64,000 bases of DNA from Candidatus Avispirillum faecium (GCA_904396155.1 CAJFOI010000048.1:1-64000), one strand, 5' to 3'. Numbered from the stretch's first letter, positions 26,069 to 35,514 are shown. The notes: generated from the letters alone by a model not told the origin. Numbers and translations: made by a program.

Positions 26069-27682
26069 CTACCGCCGGCCGTTCTTGATAAACTGAGGTG
26101 CAACGGCAAAGGCAACCATCCCAAGAAGCAGATCTACCAGCGCAACACCGGCCAGAGCCTGAGGTACTGCGTCAAAGGACAGACCAATGATAAGGATCGC
26201 CACCGCGGGGAGCATTCCGACATACACCAGAACAACCTGGATGATCGACTTGACGCCCTGGGAAACAGACACCGGCAAAGACAGATCCGCCAGCGCACCC
26301 ACATTTGCAGAAAAGAAATCCAATGAAACAATAAAAAGCATCCCCGCTACAGCGGGCAGCACTGCCGACTGTCCAAGCAAAAGAGCTGATATTGCCACCG
26401 CAGGCAGCAGGTCCAAAAAGCAGGACACACTGCCGGATAAAATCGTCCACCAGAACTTTTCATAGGCGCCTGCCGGCAGTGTCACAAAAAAGCTGGTTTT
26501 CAGTTCCGCCGCCAGGGGATTGCCCAAGGAACGGAAATACGCCATCATTCCCAGCACGGCAATTACCCAGTACATCCCGCCGGACACATCCATTCTTTTC
26601 ATCACAAAAACAGTGAGCACCGCCGCAAGCAAATATACGATCATTGCAGTGGTGGCAAATCCAAACCGGGCGAATCGCTTCCGGTTGTACATATTCTTAT
26701 AAAACAGGGTGGCAGCGCCGCTGCCGCCGATGGTTCCGCCTCGCAGCAGCCGATCGCTGCGGTCCTTTTTTCGGGTAACCACTGCTCCCTTTTCTTTGGT
26801 TTGGGCCAGAATCGCCGCTGTCTCCTCAGATTTTGCCATAGCGTCCTCATAAAAATCCGCCCGGATACGCCATATCCCTACAATTAAAACTGCAATAAAG
26901 ACAAGACACAGCACGCCCATACCTGCTGCCGCCAGATACTGTCCGGCCAGGGAAAAATCGATCACCGCCTTCAACCAACCCCAGATGGGTACAAAAGCCG
27001 CAGCCCTTCCGTTGAAAAAGGCAAATGCGCCCTCCAGCAGATCGCCGCCTCTGCTCCTCCAATATGCGGCGAACGCCAATGCCACCGCTCCACACAGGAT
27101 GACCACCGCCGGAAGAATATACTTGCGCAAATGCACATGGGTAGCAGTCACCGTATACACCAGCACAGACAAAAGCTGTGCCGTAACCAACGTAAGACCC
27201 CACACGGCCAGGGCGGCGATACACGCCCCGAGAGGAAGTCCCATATTTAGATACAGATTTGGAATCTGAAAGATCAAATACAATCCTGCGACCATGAGGC
27301 CGCCCATCTTGAAAATCAAGCGAAACAGCAGCACCGACTGCGGCTTCATCGGCGCCTGAAACAGCAGATTTACATCCGCCATTTGAAAGATGCCGGATCC
27401 TGATTTTTCCGCAGTGACCACATTCCACAAAAGCACCACCAAAATTACGCCGCCACAGGAGAGGGAAAACAGATTTGCAGCCAGGGCAGGATCCCCATCA
27501 TTGGAAGCGTCCTCTTCCACTTCTACCGACTCTTCTGCGGAATCCTCCGCAAAGGTTCCCACAAGCCCGCCCACAACCGCTCCAAATACGACACAGACCA
27601 AAAGAACGATCACATAGGTTTTCATCAGCTTGCGGATTTGGTTTTTCAGCGTGTGGCCCGCGTAATAGAAAAACGCCTTCAT
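26069..27682 (-). CDS. Putative ABC exporter membrane subunit
   Basis: A 537-residue membrane protein resembling the putative ABC exporter (ABC_export) family, with about 10-12 hydrophobic segments. It starts MKAFFYYAGHTLKNQIRK and carries a Glu/Asp-rich extracytoplasmic loop near residues 50-65. Its start codon overlaps the stop of the ATPase gene (27679-27682), so permease and ATPase are co-translated. The substrate is unknown. Together with the ATPase and mtaB it forms a minus-strand operon read from the promoter at 29690-29718. Confidence 0.78.
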   Translation of the reverse strand: MKAFFYYAGHTLKNQIRKLMKTYVIVLLVCVVFGAVVGGLVGTFAEDSAEESVEVEEDASNDGDPALAANLFSLSCGGVILVVLLWNVVTAEKSGSGIFQMADVNLLFQAPMKPQSVLLFRLIFKMGGLMVAGLYLIFQIPNLYLNMGLPLGACIAALAVWGLTLVTAQLLSVLVYTVTATHVHLRKYILPAVVILCGAVALAFAAYWRSRGGDLLEGAFAFFNGRAAAFVPIWGWLKAVIDFSLAGQYLAAAGMGVLCLVFIAVLIVGIWRIRADFYEDAMAKSEETAAILAQTKEKGAVVTRKKDRSDRLLRGGTIGGSGAATLFYKNMYNRKRFARFGFATTAMIVYLLAAVLTVFVMKRMDVSGGMYWVIAVLGMMAYFRSLGNPLAAELKTSFFVTLPAGAYEKFWWTILSGSVSCFLDLLPAVAISALLLGQSAVLPAVAGMLFIVSLDFFSANVGALADLSLPVSVSQGVKSIIQVVLVYVGMLPAVAILIIGLSFDAVPQALAGVALVDLLLGMVAFAVAPQFIKNGRR

Positions 27683-28380
27683 CGGGTGCCCTCCGTAATT
27701 TCAAAGAACAAATCCTCCAGGCTTTTGTCCCCGCCTTCCACTTCGCTGCGGGTTACATTGGCGCGCACCTGTCCTCCCTGCATGATCACCGTTCTGTCCC
27801 ACAGCATATCCACGCTGTCGATCATGTGGGTGCTCACCAGCACGCCACGGCCGTCCTTTCGCATTTCCTGCATCATCATTTTCAGTTCCTTGATGGCGTG
27901 GGGATCCAGCCCCACCATCGGCTCGTCAAACAAAAGATACCTGGGCTGCGGCAGCAGTCCCAGACAAATACTCAGCTTCTGCTGCATCCCTTTGGAAAGC
28001 TCGTCCCCGAATTTCTTCACCTTGTCGGACATTTCAAAGCGCTGGAGCAGCTCGTCGGCATACCCCTTGTAATCCTGCAGCTTGTAGACCCGGGCGATAA
28101 ACTCCATATGCTCCCCCACCGTGAGATTGGGGTAAAGTGCCGGCATCTCCGGCACATATCCCAGCAGCCGCTTTGCCTCTACGCCCTTATTGGGCAGATC
28201 ATCTACCGTGATGGTCCCGTTATATCGGAGAAACCCGGTGATGGACTTTATGATCGTGCTTTTTCCCGATCCGTTGGGGCCCAGCAGTACAGTGACCTGT
28301 CCCGGTTCCATGGAAAAAGTGACCCGGTCACAGGCCGTCACCTTTCCGTACCGCTTGATGACATCACTTACATTTAACAT
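27679..28380 (-). CDS. ABC transporter ATP-binding protein
   Basis: A 233-residue ATPase with Walker A LLGPNGSGKSTIIKS, Q-loop region LLGYVPEMPALYPNLT, signature LSKGMQQKLSICLGLL, Walker B YLLFDEPMVGLDP and switch His in VLVSTHMIDSVD. It is a CcmA/EcsA-type ATPase for the exporter that follows with a four-base overlap. It starts one base after the mtaB stop. Confidence 0.92.
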   Translation of the reverse strand: MLNVSDVIKRYGKVTACDRVTFSMEPGQVTVLLGPNGSGKSTIIKSITGFLRYNGTITVDDLPNKGVEAKRLLGYVPEMPALYPNLTVGEHMEFIARVYKLQDYKGYADELLQRFEMSDKVKKFGDELSKGMQQKLSICLGLLPQPRYLLFDEPMVGLDPHAIKELKMMMQEMRKDGRGVLVSTHMIDSVDMLWDRTVIMQGGQVRANVTRSEVEGGDKSLEDLFFEITEGTR

Positions 28381-28381
28381 G

Positions 28382-29656
28382 TTACACTTTTCCTTTCAAT
28401 ACAGAGTCTTTTCTTCCAATGAGGTACACCGGCAGAATCTGTCCGGTACAATCCCGGTCTGTAGGAATTTCACAGGGGACAAAATGCTCCGTATGCCCGT
28501 GGGTGATTCCCCGCTCCCACTTCTCTCCCAGCACATAAACTGGACGCGTCTCATGCTCCCGAACATATCGGTCCAGCAGCGCGTCCTGCACCTCCTTTTG
28601 CACCGCGGCAAGATACGCTCCTCTGCGCCGCTTTTCCGGGGCGGGTATTTGATCGGGCATACCTGCCGCCTCCGTCCCTTTTCGCACGGAATAGGGGAAA
28701 ATATGCAAATGGAGAAACCGGGCCGATTTGCAAAATGCCACCGTTTCCAGAAAGTCCTCTTCCGTTTCCCCGGGAAATCCCACGATCACATCGGCGCTGA
28801 ACGTCACCCCCGGAATGCGCTTCCTGGCGCAGGTCATGTTCTCCAATACCTTTTCAGCCGTATACTTGCGCCGCATCCGATGCAGGGTCTTCGTACACCC
28901 GGACTGGACAGACAAATGAAAGTGGGGCAGCAGATGGGAAAGGGTACTGGCACGTTCCAAAAAAGAAGGACGCAGCACGGCAGGATCCAGGGATCCCAGG
29001 GCGATCCGCCGGATGCCGGGGACCTTATCCACCTGTTCCAAAAGCATCTCCAGACGCATATTTTCCAGATCCCTTCCGTAGGATCCCGTCTCAATCCCTG
29101 TCAAAATCACTTCGCAGCAGCCGGCAGATGCGACCGTCGCCACCTCCGACACCACCTGCGCCGCAGGCCTGGAACGCACCTGTCCTCTTGCCGCAGGAAT
29201 AATGCAATAGGCACACCGGTTTTCACAGCCGTCTTCAATTTTGATATAGGCCCTTGCCCGCCGGGGAGTGGTGATCCGCAAATCATCACAGACCGCCGTC
29301 CGAATGTCCGCCGCCCCTGTAGACACAAGGGTGTAGGCGATGTCCGCAATCCGCCCCTTGTCTTCGTTTCCCACAACAACGTCTGCGCCAAGGGCAGCGG
29401 CGGCCTGCGGAGAAATCTGGGAAAAGCAGCCGGTGACGATCACTACAGCCCCCGGCACGGTGCGCACCGTCCGGCGGATCAGCTGCCGGGATTTTCGGTC
29501 GCTTTCCCCGGTGACGGTACAGGTATTGAGGATGACCACATCACACGCCTCTCCATAGGGGACCAGCGTAAAGCCCCGTGCCCGAAGTCCCTCGGCAATG
29601 GCATCCGATTCATATTGATTGACCCTGCACCCGAGGGTGCAGACAGAAGCCTTCAT
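28382..29656 (-). CDS. mtaB: tRNA t6A37 methylthiotransferase MtaB
   Basis: A 424-residue methylthiotransferase converting t6A37 to ms2t6A37 in tRNAs reading ANN codons. The N-terminal domain has CTLGCRVNQYESDAI and further cysteines in NTCTVT and VTGCFSQ for the second 4Fe-4S cluster. The radical SAM motif is in DGCENRCAYCIIPAARG (CxxxCxxC). A TRAM domain lies at the C-terminus. The length and the GCRVNQYE signature favour MtaB over MiaB or RimO. It is the first gene of the operon with the ABC exporter pair. The ATG at 29656 follows GGGGAGG. Confidence 0.92.
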   Translation of the reverse strand: MKASVCTLGCRVNQYESDAIAEGLRARGFTLVPYGEACDVVILNTCTVTGESDRKSRQLIRRTVRTVPGAVVIVTGCFSQISPQAAAALGADVVVGNEDKGRIADIAYTLVSTGAADIRTAVCDDLRITTPRRARAYIKIEDGCENRCAYCIIPAARGQVRSRPAAQVVSEVATVASAGCCEVILTGIETGSYGRDLENMRLEMLLEQVDKVPGIRRIALGSLDPAVLRPSFLERASTLSHLLPHFHLSVQSGCTKTLHRMRRKYTAEKVLENMTCARKRIPGVTFSADVIVGFPGETEEDFLETVAFCKSARFLHLHIFPYSVRKGTEAAGMPDQIPAPEKRRRGAYLAAVQKEVQDALLDRYVREHETRPVYVLGEKWERGITHGHTEHFVPCEIPTDRDCTGQILPVYLIGRKDSVLKGKV

Positions 29657-29689
29657 ACAAGCACAACCTCCCCGCCCAGCACTATGTGC

Positions 29690-29718
29690 ATTATAGCATG
29701 CCGCCCCGAGGTTGTAAA
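29690..29718 (-). promoter_or_regulatory. sigma-A promoter of mtaB-ABC operon
   Basis: Minus-strand TTTACA (29713-29718), a 17 bp spacer and TATAAT (29690-29695). Confidence 0.72.
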
Positions 29719-29768
29719 GAAAAGATGCGTCCTTGGGGCAGATTCATACAAATTGTGGAAAAAGAGAC

Positions 29769-29797
29769 TTGCAATGACAGTATATGTCGTGTATAAT
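29769..29797 (+). promoter_or_regulatory. sigma-A promoter of upp
   Basis: TTGCAA (29769-29774), a 17 bp spacer and TATAAT (29792-29797). Confidence 0.75.
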
Positions 29798-29847
29798 AGA
29801 AAAAAACACCTTGCAGGGATTTGGAACGGATGTTGAAAGAGGAAAAA

Positions 29848-30477
29848 ATGGGAAAACTACATATAATTGATCACCCGATGATCATGCACAAACTGACGCT
29901 GATGCGTGACAAAGACACCGGAGCAAAAGATTTCCGTCAGCTGCTCAGTGAGATCTCCATGCTGATGGGATATGAAATCACCCGGGACCTCCCCATGGAG
30001 GATGTGGCGATCGAAACCCCGGTGGCACGGATGGCTGCAAAGAAAATCTCCGGCAAAAAGCTGGCCATCGTTCCTATTCTGCGGGCGGGGCTGGGCATGG
30101 TAGACGGGCTTTTGAGCCTGATCCCCGTGGCGAAGGTTGGTCACATCGGCCTGTACCGGGATCCCGAGACCCACATGCCGGTAGAATACTACTGTAAAAT
30201 GCCCCCGGATATCGACAACCGCATTGTAATTCTGGCCGATCCCATGCTGGCCACCGGCGGCAGTGCTTCCGACGCCATCTCCATGCTGAAAAAGCGTGGC
30301 TGCACCAGCATCAAGCTGATGTGTCTGGTAGGCGCACCGGAAGGTGCAAAGCTTGTCATGGAGCAGCATCCGGACGTAGATATATATATCGCCGCGATGG
30401 ACGAGCGGCTGAACGAGCAAAAATACATCGTTCCCGGGCTGGGGGATGCCGGCGACAGACTGTTCGGTACAAAATAA
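29848..30477 (+). CDS. upp: Uracil phosphoribosyltransferase
   Basis: A 209-residue salvage enzyme making UMP from uracil and PRPP. The N-terminus [19 protein letters not shown] and [14 protein letters not shown] are typical, and the PRPP loop is [18 protein letters not shown]. The C-terminal [16 protein letters not shown] is the uracil-binding end. The start is at 29848 with AGAGGAA before it; nine upstream in-frame codons are discarded because they precede the ribosome site. The usual length of 208-209 residues is matched. A hairpin terminator follows. Confidence 0.97.
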   Translation: MGKLHIIDHPMIMHKLTLMRDKDTGAKDFRQLLSEISMLMGYEITRDLPMEDVAIETPVARMAAKKISGKKLAIVPILRAGLGMVDGLLSLIPVAKVGHIGLYRDPETHMPVEYYCKMPPDIDNRIVILADPMLATGGSASDAISMLKKRGCTSIKLMCLVGAPEGAKLVMEQHPDVDIYIAAMDERLNEQKYIVPGLGDAGDRLFGTK

Positions 30478-30479
30478 GC

Positions 30480-30508
30480 AAAGCCACCGGTTTGCCCGGT
30501 GGCTTTCA
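30480..30508 (+). terminator. intrinsic terminator of upp
   Basis: AAAGCCACCGG and CCGGTGGCTTT (11 bp) with a short loop. The U-tract is short, so partial readthrough into the following operon is possible; no separate promoter for that operon was recognised. Confidence 0.65.
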
Positions 30509-30537
30509 CTTACAAAACCTGCTGGAAAGGAACATAT

Positions 30538-31533
30538 ATGCTCCGCATTACCCTAAACCAAAACGACGGCGGCCAGCGACTGGACAAATTTCTGCAAAAA
30601 GCCCTGAAGGGGCTGCCCCCCGCGCTCATGTACAAATATATCCGCAAAAAGCGGATCAAGGTAAACGGCAAACGGGCGAAGGAAAACCAGATCCTCTGCG
30701 CAGGAGACTGCATTGAACTGTATATCCCCGATGCGTTTTCCAAAAATGAAGGAGACCTGGCAGAGCTGGAACGGATCTGCACAATGCCGCGCATCCTATA
30801 CGAGGACAAAAACATTCTGATCTGCGACAAACCTGCCGGCGTCCTCTCCCATACGGGAGATAAAAACGAGCAAAAAGCCGGCACCATTCCGGAGCGGGAA
30901 ACGCTGATTTTCATCCTCCAGGCATACCTGTATCGCCGCGGGGAATATAATCCGAAGGAAGAGACTTCCTTCGCGCCCGCCCTGTGCAACCGGATCGACC
31001 GAAACACCGGCGGCATCGTGATCGCCGCAAAAAATGCCGTCGCCCTGCGGGAAATGAACCGGCTGATCCGGGAAGGATGCTTGGACAAACGCTACCTCTG
31101 TGCCGTCCACGGCAGACCCGCGCCGGCACAGGCAGTGCTGGAAGGGTATCTTTTCAAAAATGCAAAAACCAAAACGGTATCCGTTGCATCCTCTCCCACC
31201 CCGGGAGCAAAACGAATCGTCACGGGATACCGCACTCTGTCCTATAACAGGGAACACGACCTTTCCCTTTTGGAGATCCGCCTGGAAACCGGACGCACCC
31301 ATCAGATCCGCGCCCATATGGCCTGGGCGGGCTATCCCCTGCTGGGGGAAGGAAAATACGGACAAAACAGGCAGGACCGCGCCCTGGGATATGCCCACCA
31401 GGCCCTGTACGCCTATCGGATTGCTTTCACTGTACCGGATGGCCCTCTGGCCTATCTGAATGGTCAAACCTTTTCTGTGGACAGCGAAAACATCCGCTTT
31501 TTGAAATTATTTTCATGGAGAGAACAGCCTTGA
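30538..31533 (+). CDS. RluA family pseudouridine synthase (first)
   Basis: A 331-residue pseudouridine synthase. An S4 RNA-binding domain lies in residues 1-75 (GQRLDKFLQKAL and YIRKKRIKVNGKRAK). The catalytic domain has NRIDRNTGGIVIAAK (catalytic Asp; the usual H/N-R-L-D-x-x-T-S-G is slightly diverged) and LETGRTHQIRAHMA. The target uridine cannot be deduced. It starts at 30538 behind AAAGGAAC and overlaps lnt by 19 bases. A second RluA family member lies on the other side of lnt. Confidence 0.9.
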   Translation: MLRITLNQNDGGQRLDKFLQKALKGLPPALMYKYIRKKRIKVNGKRAKENQILCAGDCIELYIPDAFSKNEGDLAELERICTMPRILYEDKNILICDKPAGVLSHTGDKNEQKAGTIPERETLIFILQAYLYRRGEYNPKEETSFAPALCNRIDRNTGGIVIAAKNAVALREMNRLIREGCLDKRYLCAVHGRPAPAQAVLEGYLFKNAKTKTVSVASSPTPGAKRIVTGYRTLSYNREHDLSLLEIRLETGRTHQIRAHMAWAGYPLLGEGKYGQNRQDRALGYAHQALYAYRIAFTVPDGPLAYLNGQTFSVDSENIRFLKLFSWREQP

Positions 31534-33173
31534 AACCACCGAAAGACAACAACCCAATGCAAAAAACACGGTCCCGTCCCGTGTTTTTGCTGTACGCTCT
31601 CTGCGGAGCATTTACCGCTCTGCCTATGGTGTTCTCTCCCCTGTGGATTCTCAGCTGGATTGCACCTGCAGGCGCCTTTGTTATCTCCTTTTTTGCGCCT
31701 GCACAAAATAAACATCCCCTGCGCCGTGCCTGGGGCAGAGGACTCTCCTTTTTCTATTGCTACGGGCTGGTGGTCTTTTACTGGTTTGTCGAACTCTATC
31801 CCTTGGACTTTGCCGGATTGGACAAGTGGGGATCTCTCGCTGTTATATTGGTGGCCTGGTTTGGCCTTCCTCTGCTTCAAGGGGTGTTCGCCGCGCTCCA
31901 ATTCCCGCTTCTGCACCTTTTGTCCCGCAAATGCACCCGGCACCAAGTCCCGGGCAGCCCGGTGCTTTTGTCCCTTGCTGCCGCCAGCCTTTGGGTCTTC
32001 TTCGAATGGATGCAGACCCTCACCTGGGCGGGCGTTCCCTGGGGCAAGCTGGCGCTGACCCAGACCGGATGGCTGCCGCTGATTCAAAGCGCCTCCCTGC
32101 TGGGCTCCTATCTAATCAGTTTCTTTATCATTTTCTGCTCGTCACTTCTGGCCTTCGCCATATATTATCTGAAAAAATCAGGGTTCCGGCGCACGGCCGC
32201 CTTCGCCGGAGCAGCGCTGTGCGTATTCGGCGGAAACCTTCTTTACGGTGTGCTTCGCTGCCATCTGTACCAGCCCGAGGGAGAGGCCGTCACGGTAGCT
32301 GCCATACAGGGGAATATTGCTTCCTCTGAAAAATGGGAAGGGAAAACCAACAGTACCCTGGATATACACGAGAAACTGACGCTGGATGCCGCCGCAGACG
32401 GTGCAGATCTGATTCTGTGGCCGGAAACTGCTCTTCCTTACGTGTACAGTGCAGGCGGCAGGCTGGACGAATATCTCACAGATCTGGCGCAGGAAGCAGG
32501 TGTTCCCATTCTGGCAGGCTTTTTTATCCAGGATGAGGAACAAAAGCTGTACAACGTGATCGGAAAAGTAGACCCGGACACGGGCATGGGCGACACCTTT
32601 TATAAAAAGCGCCGCCTGGTCCCCTTCGGAGAATTTGTTCCCATGCGGGATGTGGTGATGTTTTTGATCCCGCCCCTCTCTCAGCTCTCCGCGCTGGACA
32701 GCGACATCACACCGGGCACCGACCCGGAGCTGTTTGACACAGCGTGGGGAAAGATCGGCTCCATCATCTGCTTTGACTCCATTTACGAAACGCTGATTTT
32801 GGACAGCGTCCGAGAAGGCGCAAACCTCATTTGCATTTCCACAAACGACTCCTGGTTTAAGGATTCAGCCGCCGTTTACGAGCACAATGCCCATGCGAAA
32901 CTGCGGGCGGTGGAGACCGGACGGTACGTGGTGCGCGCCGCCAACACGGGCATTTCCTCCATTATCACGCCTACCGGTGAAGTCACGGAGAGTCTGCCGC
33001 CCCTGGTGGAAGGATACATTCTGGATGAAGTATACATGATTTCCGACAATACGCTCTATACGATGGCAGGCAATATTCTGATTCTTGCCGCTGGTGTGTA
33101 CGTCATCGCATTGTTTTTGTGGCCGGGATCCGGCAAGAAATCCCGGGAGGCAGTCCATGACGATTCAAATTGA
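31515..33173 (+). CDS. lnt: Apolipoprotein N-acyltransferase-like protein
   Basis: A 552-residue protein with seven to eight membrane segments in the first 240 residues and a nitrilase-fold domain after. The three catalytic residues of Lnt can be seen: Glu in LWPETALPYV, Lys in FYKKRRLVPFGEF and Cys in GSIICFDSIYE. A last membrane helix precedes the C-terminus. Lnt adds the third acyl chain to lipoproteins at the outer face of the membrane; it is classical in Gram-negatives and actinobacteria and also annotated in some Clostridia. The start at 31515 overlaps the upstream gene; the ATG at 31557 is an alternative. It overlaps the next gene by 17 bases. Confidence 0.85.
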   Translation: MERTALKPPKDNNPMQKTRSRPVFLLYALCGAFTALPMVFSPLWILSWIAPAGAFVISFFAPAQNKHPLRRAWGRGLSFFYCYGLVVFYWFVELYPLDFAGLDKWGSLAVILVAWFGLPLLQGVFAALQFPLLHLLSRKCTRHQVPGSPVLLSLAAASLWVFFEWMQTLTWAGVPWGKLALTQTGWLPLIQSASLLGSYLISFFIIFCSSLLAFAIYYLKKSGFRRTAAFAGAALCVFGGNLLYGVLRCHLYQPEGEAVTVAAIQGNIASSEKWEGKTNSTLDIHEKLTLDAAADGADLILWPETALPYVYSAGGRLDEYLTDLAQEAGVPILAGFFIQDEEQKLYNVIGKVDPDTGMGDTFYKKRRLVPFGEFVPMRDVVMFLIPPLSQLSALDSDITPGTDPELFDTAWGKIGSIICFDSIYETLILDSVREGANLICISTNDSWFKDSAAVYEHNAHAKLRAVETGRYVVRAANTGISSIITPTGEVTESLPPLVEGYILDEVYMISDNTLYTMAGNILILAAGVYVIALFLWPGSGKKSREAVHDDSN

Positions 33174-34125
33174 CAAGACCATCGCCGGAAAAACCATCCG
33201 GGAATACCTGCGGGAAGATCTGGGGTACTCTGTAGGCATGCTGAAGCGGCTGAAATTCATGGAAGGCGGGATCACGATAAACGGCGCGTTTGTCACTGTG
33301 CGATATGTGCTGCAGGAGGGAGACTTGCTGCAGCTTTCCACGGAAGACCGTGAGGAAGACACGTGTCCCTATATGATTCCCGTGGACCTCCCTGTACCGA
33401 TCGTATATGAGGACGCATATCTCACCGCAGTGGACAAGCCTCCCGCCATGCCGGCACACCCCTCCAGCGGACACAGACTGGATACCGTGGCCAATGCGCT
33501 TGCCTTTCGATATGCAGACACACCCTTTGTTTTCCGCCCCGTAAACCGGCTGGACCGGGATACCAGCGGACTGATGCTCACCTCCCGCAGCCGGCTGGCC
33601 GCCTTTAAGATGTATCAACACATGACCACGGGAAAGATTCGAAAGCTGTATATCGCCATTCTCTGCGGGACCCCGAAAGAGACGGCGGGAAAGATCCGGC
33701 TTCCCGTCTGCCGCGTGCCGGGCAGCGTGATCCTGCGCCGCGTGGCGGCTCCCGGGGAAGCGGGAGCCAAAGACGCGTGCACCCTATACCGTGTATTGTC
33801 CGTCGGTGAGAAATACACTGTTGTGATCGCAGCGCCTCTCACTGGACGCACCCATCAGCTGCGGGTACATTTTTCCGCGGTAGGCTGTCCCATTGCGGGA
33901 GATACTATGTACGGCGGAGAAGCTGCCGATATCGGACGGCACGCGCTGCACGCAGTATATCTCTCTTTTCCCCACCCGCAAAGCGGCAATCTTATCTCTC
34001 TATATGCACCGCTGCCCGCCGACATGGCCGCGCTCTGTCCCCTGAGCGAGGCCGCACTGAAGGAAACCGTGCAAACAGAAGCCCTCCGGTATTTTGCAGA
34101 TATAAGGACAGACGATGATACGTAA
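33157..34125 (+). CDS. RluA family pseudouridine synthase (second)
   Basis: A 322-residue paralogue of the upstream enzyme. An S4 domain is at residues 1-75. The catalytic motif is VNRLDRDTSGLMLTSRS, followed by AAPLTGRTHQLRVHFSAVGCPIAGDTMYGG. It starts at 33157 behind GGGAGG, within the last codons of lnt, and overlaps the next gene by 11 bases. It is closer to the canonical RluD/YlyB-type sequence than the first paralogue. The target position is unknown. Confidence 0.92.
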   Translation: MTIQIDKTIAGKTIREYLREDLGYSVGMLKRLKFMEGGITINGAFVTVRYVLQEGDLLQLSTEDREEDTCPYMIPVDLPVPIVYEDAYLTAVDKPPAMPAHPSSGHRLDTVANALAFRYADTPFVFRPVNRLDRDTSGLMLTSRSRLAAFKMYQHMTTGKIRKLYIAILCGTPKETAGKIRLPVCRVPGSVILRRVAAPGEAGAKDACTLYRVLSVGEKYTVVIAAPLTGRTHQLRVHFSAVGCPIAGDTMYGGEAADIGRHALHAVYLSFPHPQSGNLISLYAPLPADMAALCPLSEAALKETVQTEALRYFADIRTDDDT

Positions 34126-35221
34126 AAAAATCCGCGTTTTTTGTGAAAAGTATATTCCCGTACTGTCAACAGGCATTTTTATCCTGTTCTTTTTCTGTGT
34201 CCTGCTTCAAGTCGCCTTTCGTCTCTCTCCTACCTTCTCCGATTTTTACAACCGACATATCGGCAGCATTTTGCGCGCCATCCTGGCCTGGGCGACCAAC
34301 TGGATTCCTTTCTCTCTGGCAGAAGCGCTCCTATATTTTGCCCCGGTGCCTTTTGTTTTATTTTGCGTCAAGCTGTTTCGAAATATCCGGGGAGAGAGCC
34401 GGTATTTTGTTCGCTGTATTTTCGGTGTGCTGTCTGTACTGGCCGCGGCAAACAGCATCTTTGCACTCAACTTTGCCGCCGGCTATCACGGCACTTCCCT
34501 CGCAGACAAACTTGAGCTGGAAGACCGGACAGTAACGGCGCAGGAACTATATGAAACTTTTACCATTGTCATCGATAAGGTGAATGCAGCGGCAGAGCAA
34601 ATAGACTTTGAGGCAGACGGATCTTCCCGTATGCCCTGGGATTTTTTCACGCTGTCCGATGTGCTCTGTGACGCTTACGAACCTCTATATGAAGCGTACA
34701 CCTTTCTCTCCCCGCTGCGCAGCAACATCAAACCTCTTGTGATCAGCCCGTGGATGACCTACACCCATATCTCCGGCGTATATTCCTTTTACACAGGAGA
34801 AGCCAACCTGAACACCAACTATCCAGACTATGTGTGCGTGTATTCCGCTGCCCATGAGCTGGCTCATCAGCGCGGCATCGCCCGGGAGGATGAAGCCAAC
34901 TTTATCGCCTTTCTGGTATGCACCGGCGCAGAAGATCCATACCTTCAGTACAGCGGTTATCTTTCTATGTACAATTACCTCGCTTCTGCCCTGTATTACG
35001 CGGACCCCGGATTGTATCAGGAGGCAGTCTCTGCGCTGGGACAACCGGCAAGAGGAGAGCTTGCCGCTTACAGCCGCTTTTTTGACAAATACCGGGACAG
35101 CACAGCCTCCAAGGTGTCCGATGCAATGAATGACACATACCTCCAAATTCAGGGAACCGAAGGAGCAGCCAGCTACGGCATGGTGGTAGATCTGGCGGTG
35201 TCTTATTATCTGGATCCGTAG
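34115..35221 (+). CDS. DUF3810 family membrane protein, predicted zinc metallopeptidase
   Basis: A 368-residue protein. Three hydrophobic segments lie within residues 15-130. The C-terminal domain contains AAHELAHQRGIAREDEANF, an HExxH zinc motif with a downstream Glu, as in DUF3810 proteins. The domain is expected to face outside, so a membrane-tethered protease is plausible; the substrate is unknown. It overlaps the second RluA gene by 11 bases and is the last gene of the RluA-Lnt-RluA-DUF3810 operon. Confidence 0.85.
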   Translation: MIRKKIRVFCEKYIPVLSTGIFILFFFCVLLQVAFRLSPTFSDFYNRHIGSILRAILAWATNWIPFSLAEALLYFAPVPFVLFCVKLFRNIRGESRYFVRCIFGVLSVLAAANSIFALNFAAGYHGTSLADKLELEDRTVTAQELYETFTIVIDKVNAAAEQIDFEADGSSRMPWDFFTLSDVLCDAYEPLYEAYTFLSPLRSNIKPLVISPWMTYTHISGVYSFYTGEANLNTNYPDYVCVYSAAHELAHQRGIAREDEANFIAFLVCTGAEDPYLQYSGYLSMYNYLASALYYADPGLYQEAVSALGQPARGELAAYSRFFDKYRDSTASKVSDAMNDTYLQIQGTEGAASYGMVVDLAVSYYLDP

Positions 35222-35248
35222 TTTGACAAAATACCTTTTGATTCTACC

Positions 35249-35364
35249 TGTGCCCCCTGCAAAATATGTAAAATGCAGGGCACCTTTCGGTGTCCGATAG
35301 CATAAACTGTCTATGAAAGAGCGCTTGACCGATTTGCGCAAATTTTATGCATTTTACATATTTT
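35249..35364. repeat. 17-bp inverted repeat with nested hairpins upstream of murA
   Basis: AAAATATGTAAAATGCA at 35261-35277 and its exact complement at 35348-35364 bracket 70 bases. The left arm also sits in the loop of a smaller hairpin (GTGCCCCCTGCA with TGCAGGGCAC, 35249-35283). Between the arms are GGGCACC-TTTC-GGTGTCC and the palindrome ATTTGCGCAAAT (35333-35344). It could be a small non-autonomous element or a folded leader. The rest of the 363-base gap holds the terminator-like hairpin and the murA promoter described separately. Confidence 0.65.
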
Positions 35365-35433
35365 TAGCCGGAATGTGCCGCGTATAATTTATACCTTGTG
35401 CACAACAATAAAGGTAGATTGTAAATTCTCCGG

Positions 35434-35460
35434 AAAAGCCCTTCCCTTTTATGGGCTTTT
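35434..35460 (+). terminator. weak terminator-like hairpin before murA
   Basis: AAAAGCCC (35434-35441) and GGGCTTTT (35453-35460) with an 11-base loop and a following TTTTCT. It may end transcription from the DUF3810 operon. Confidence 0.45.
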
Positions 35461-35485
35461 CTGGTATAATGATTAATAATTGAAT

Positions 35486-35514
35486 TTTCCATGTTCTCAC
35501 ATTTGTGATATAAT
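35486..35514 (+). promoter_or_regulatory. putative promoter of murA
   Basis: TTTCCA (35486-35491), a 17 bp spacer and a perfect TATAAT (35509-35514), 70 bp before the start. Confidence 0.5.
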
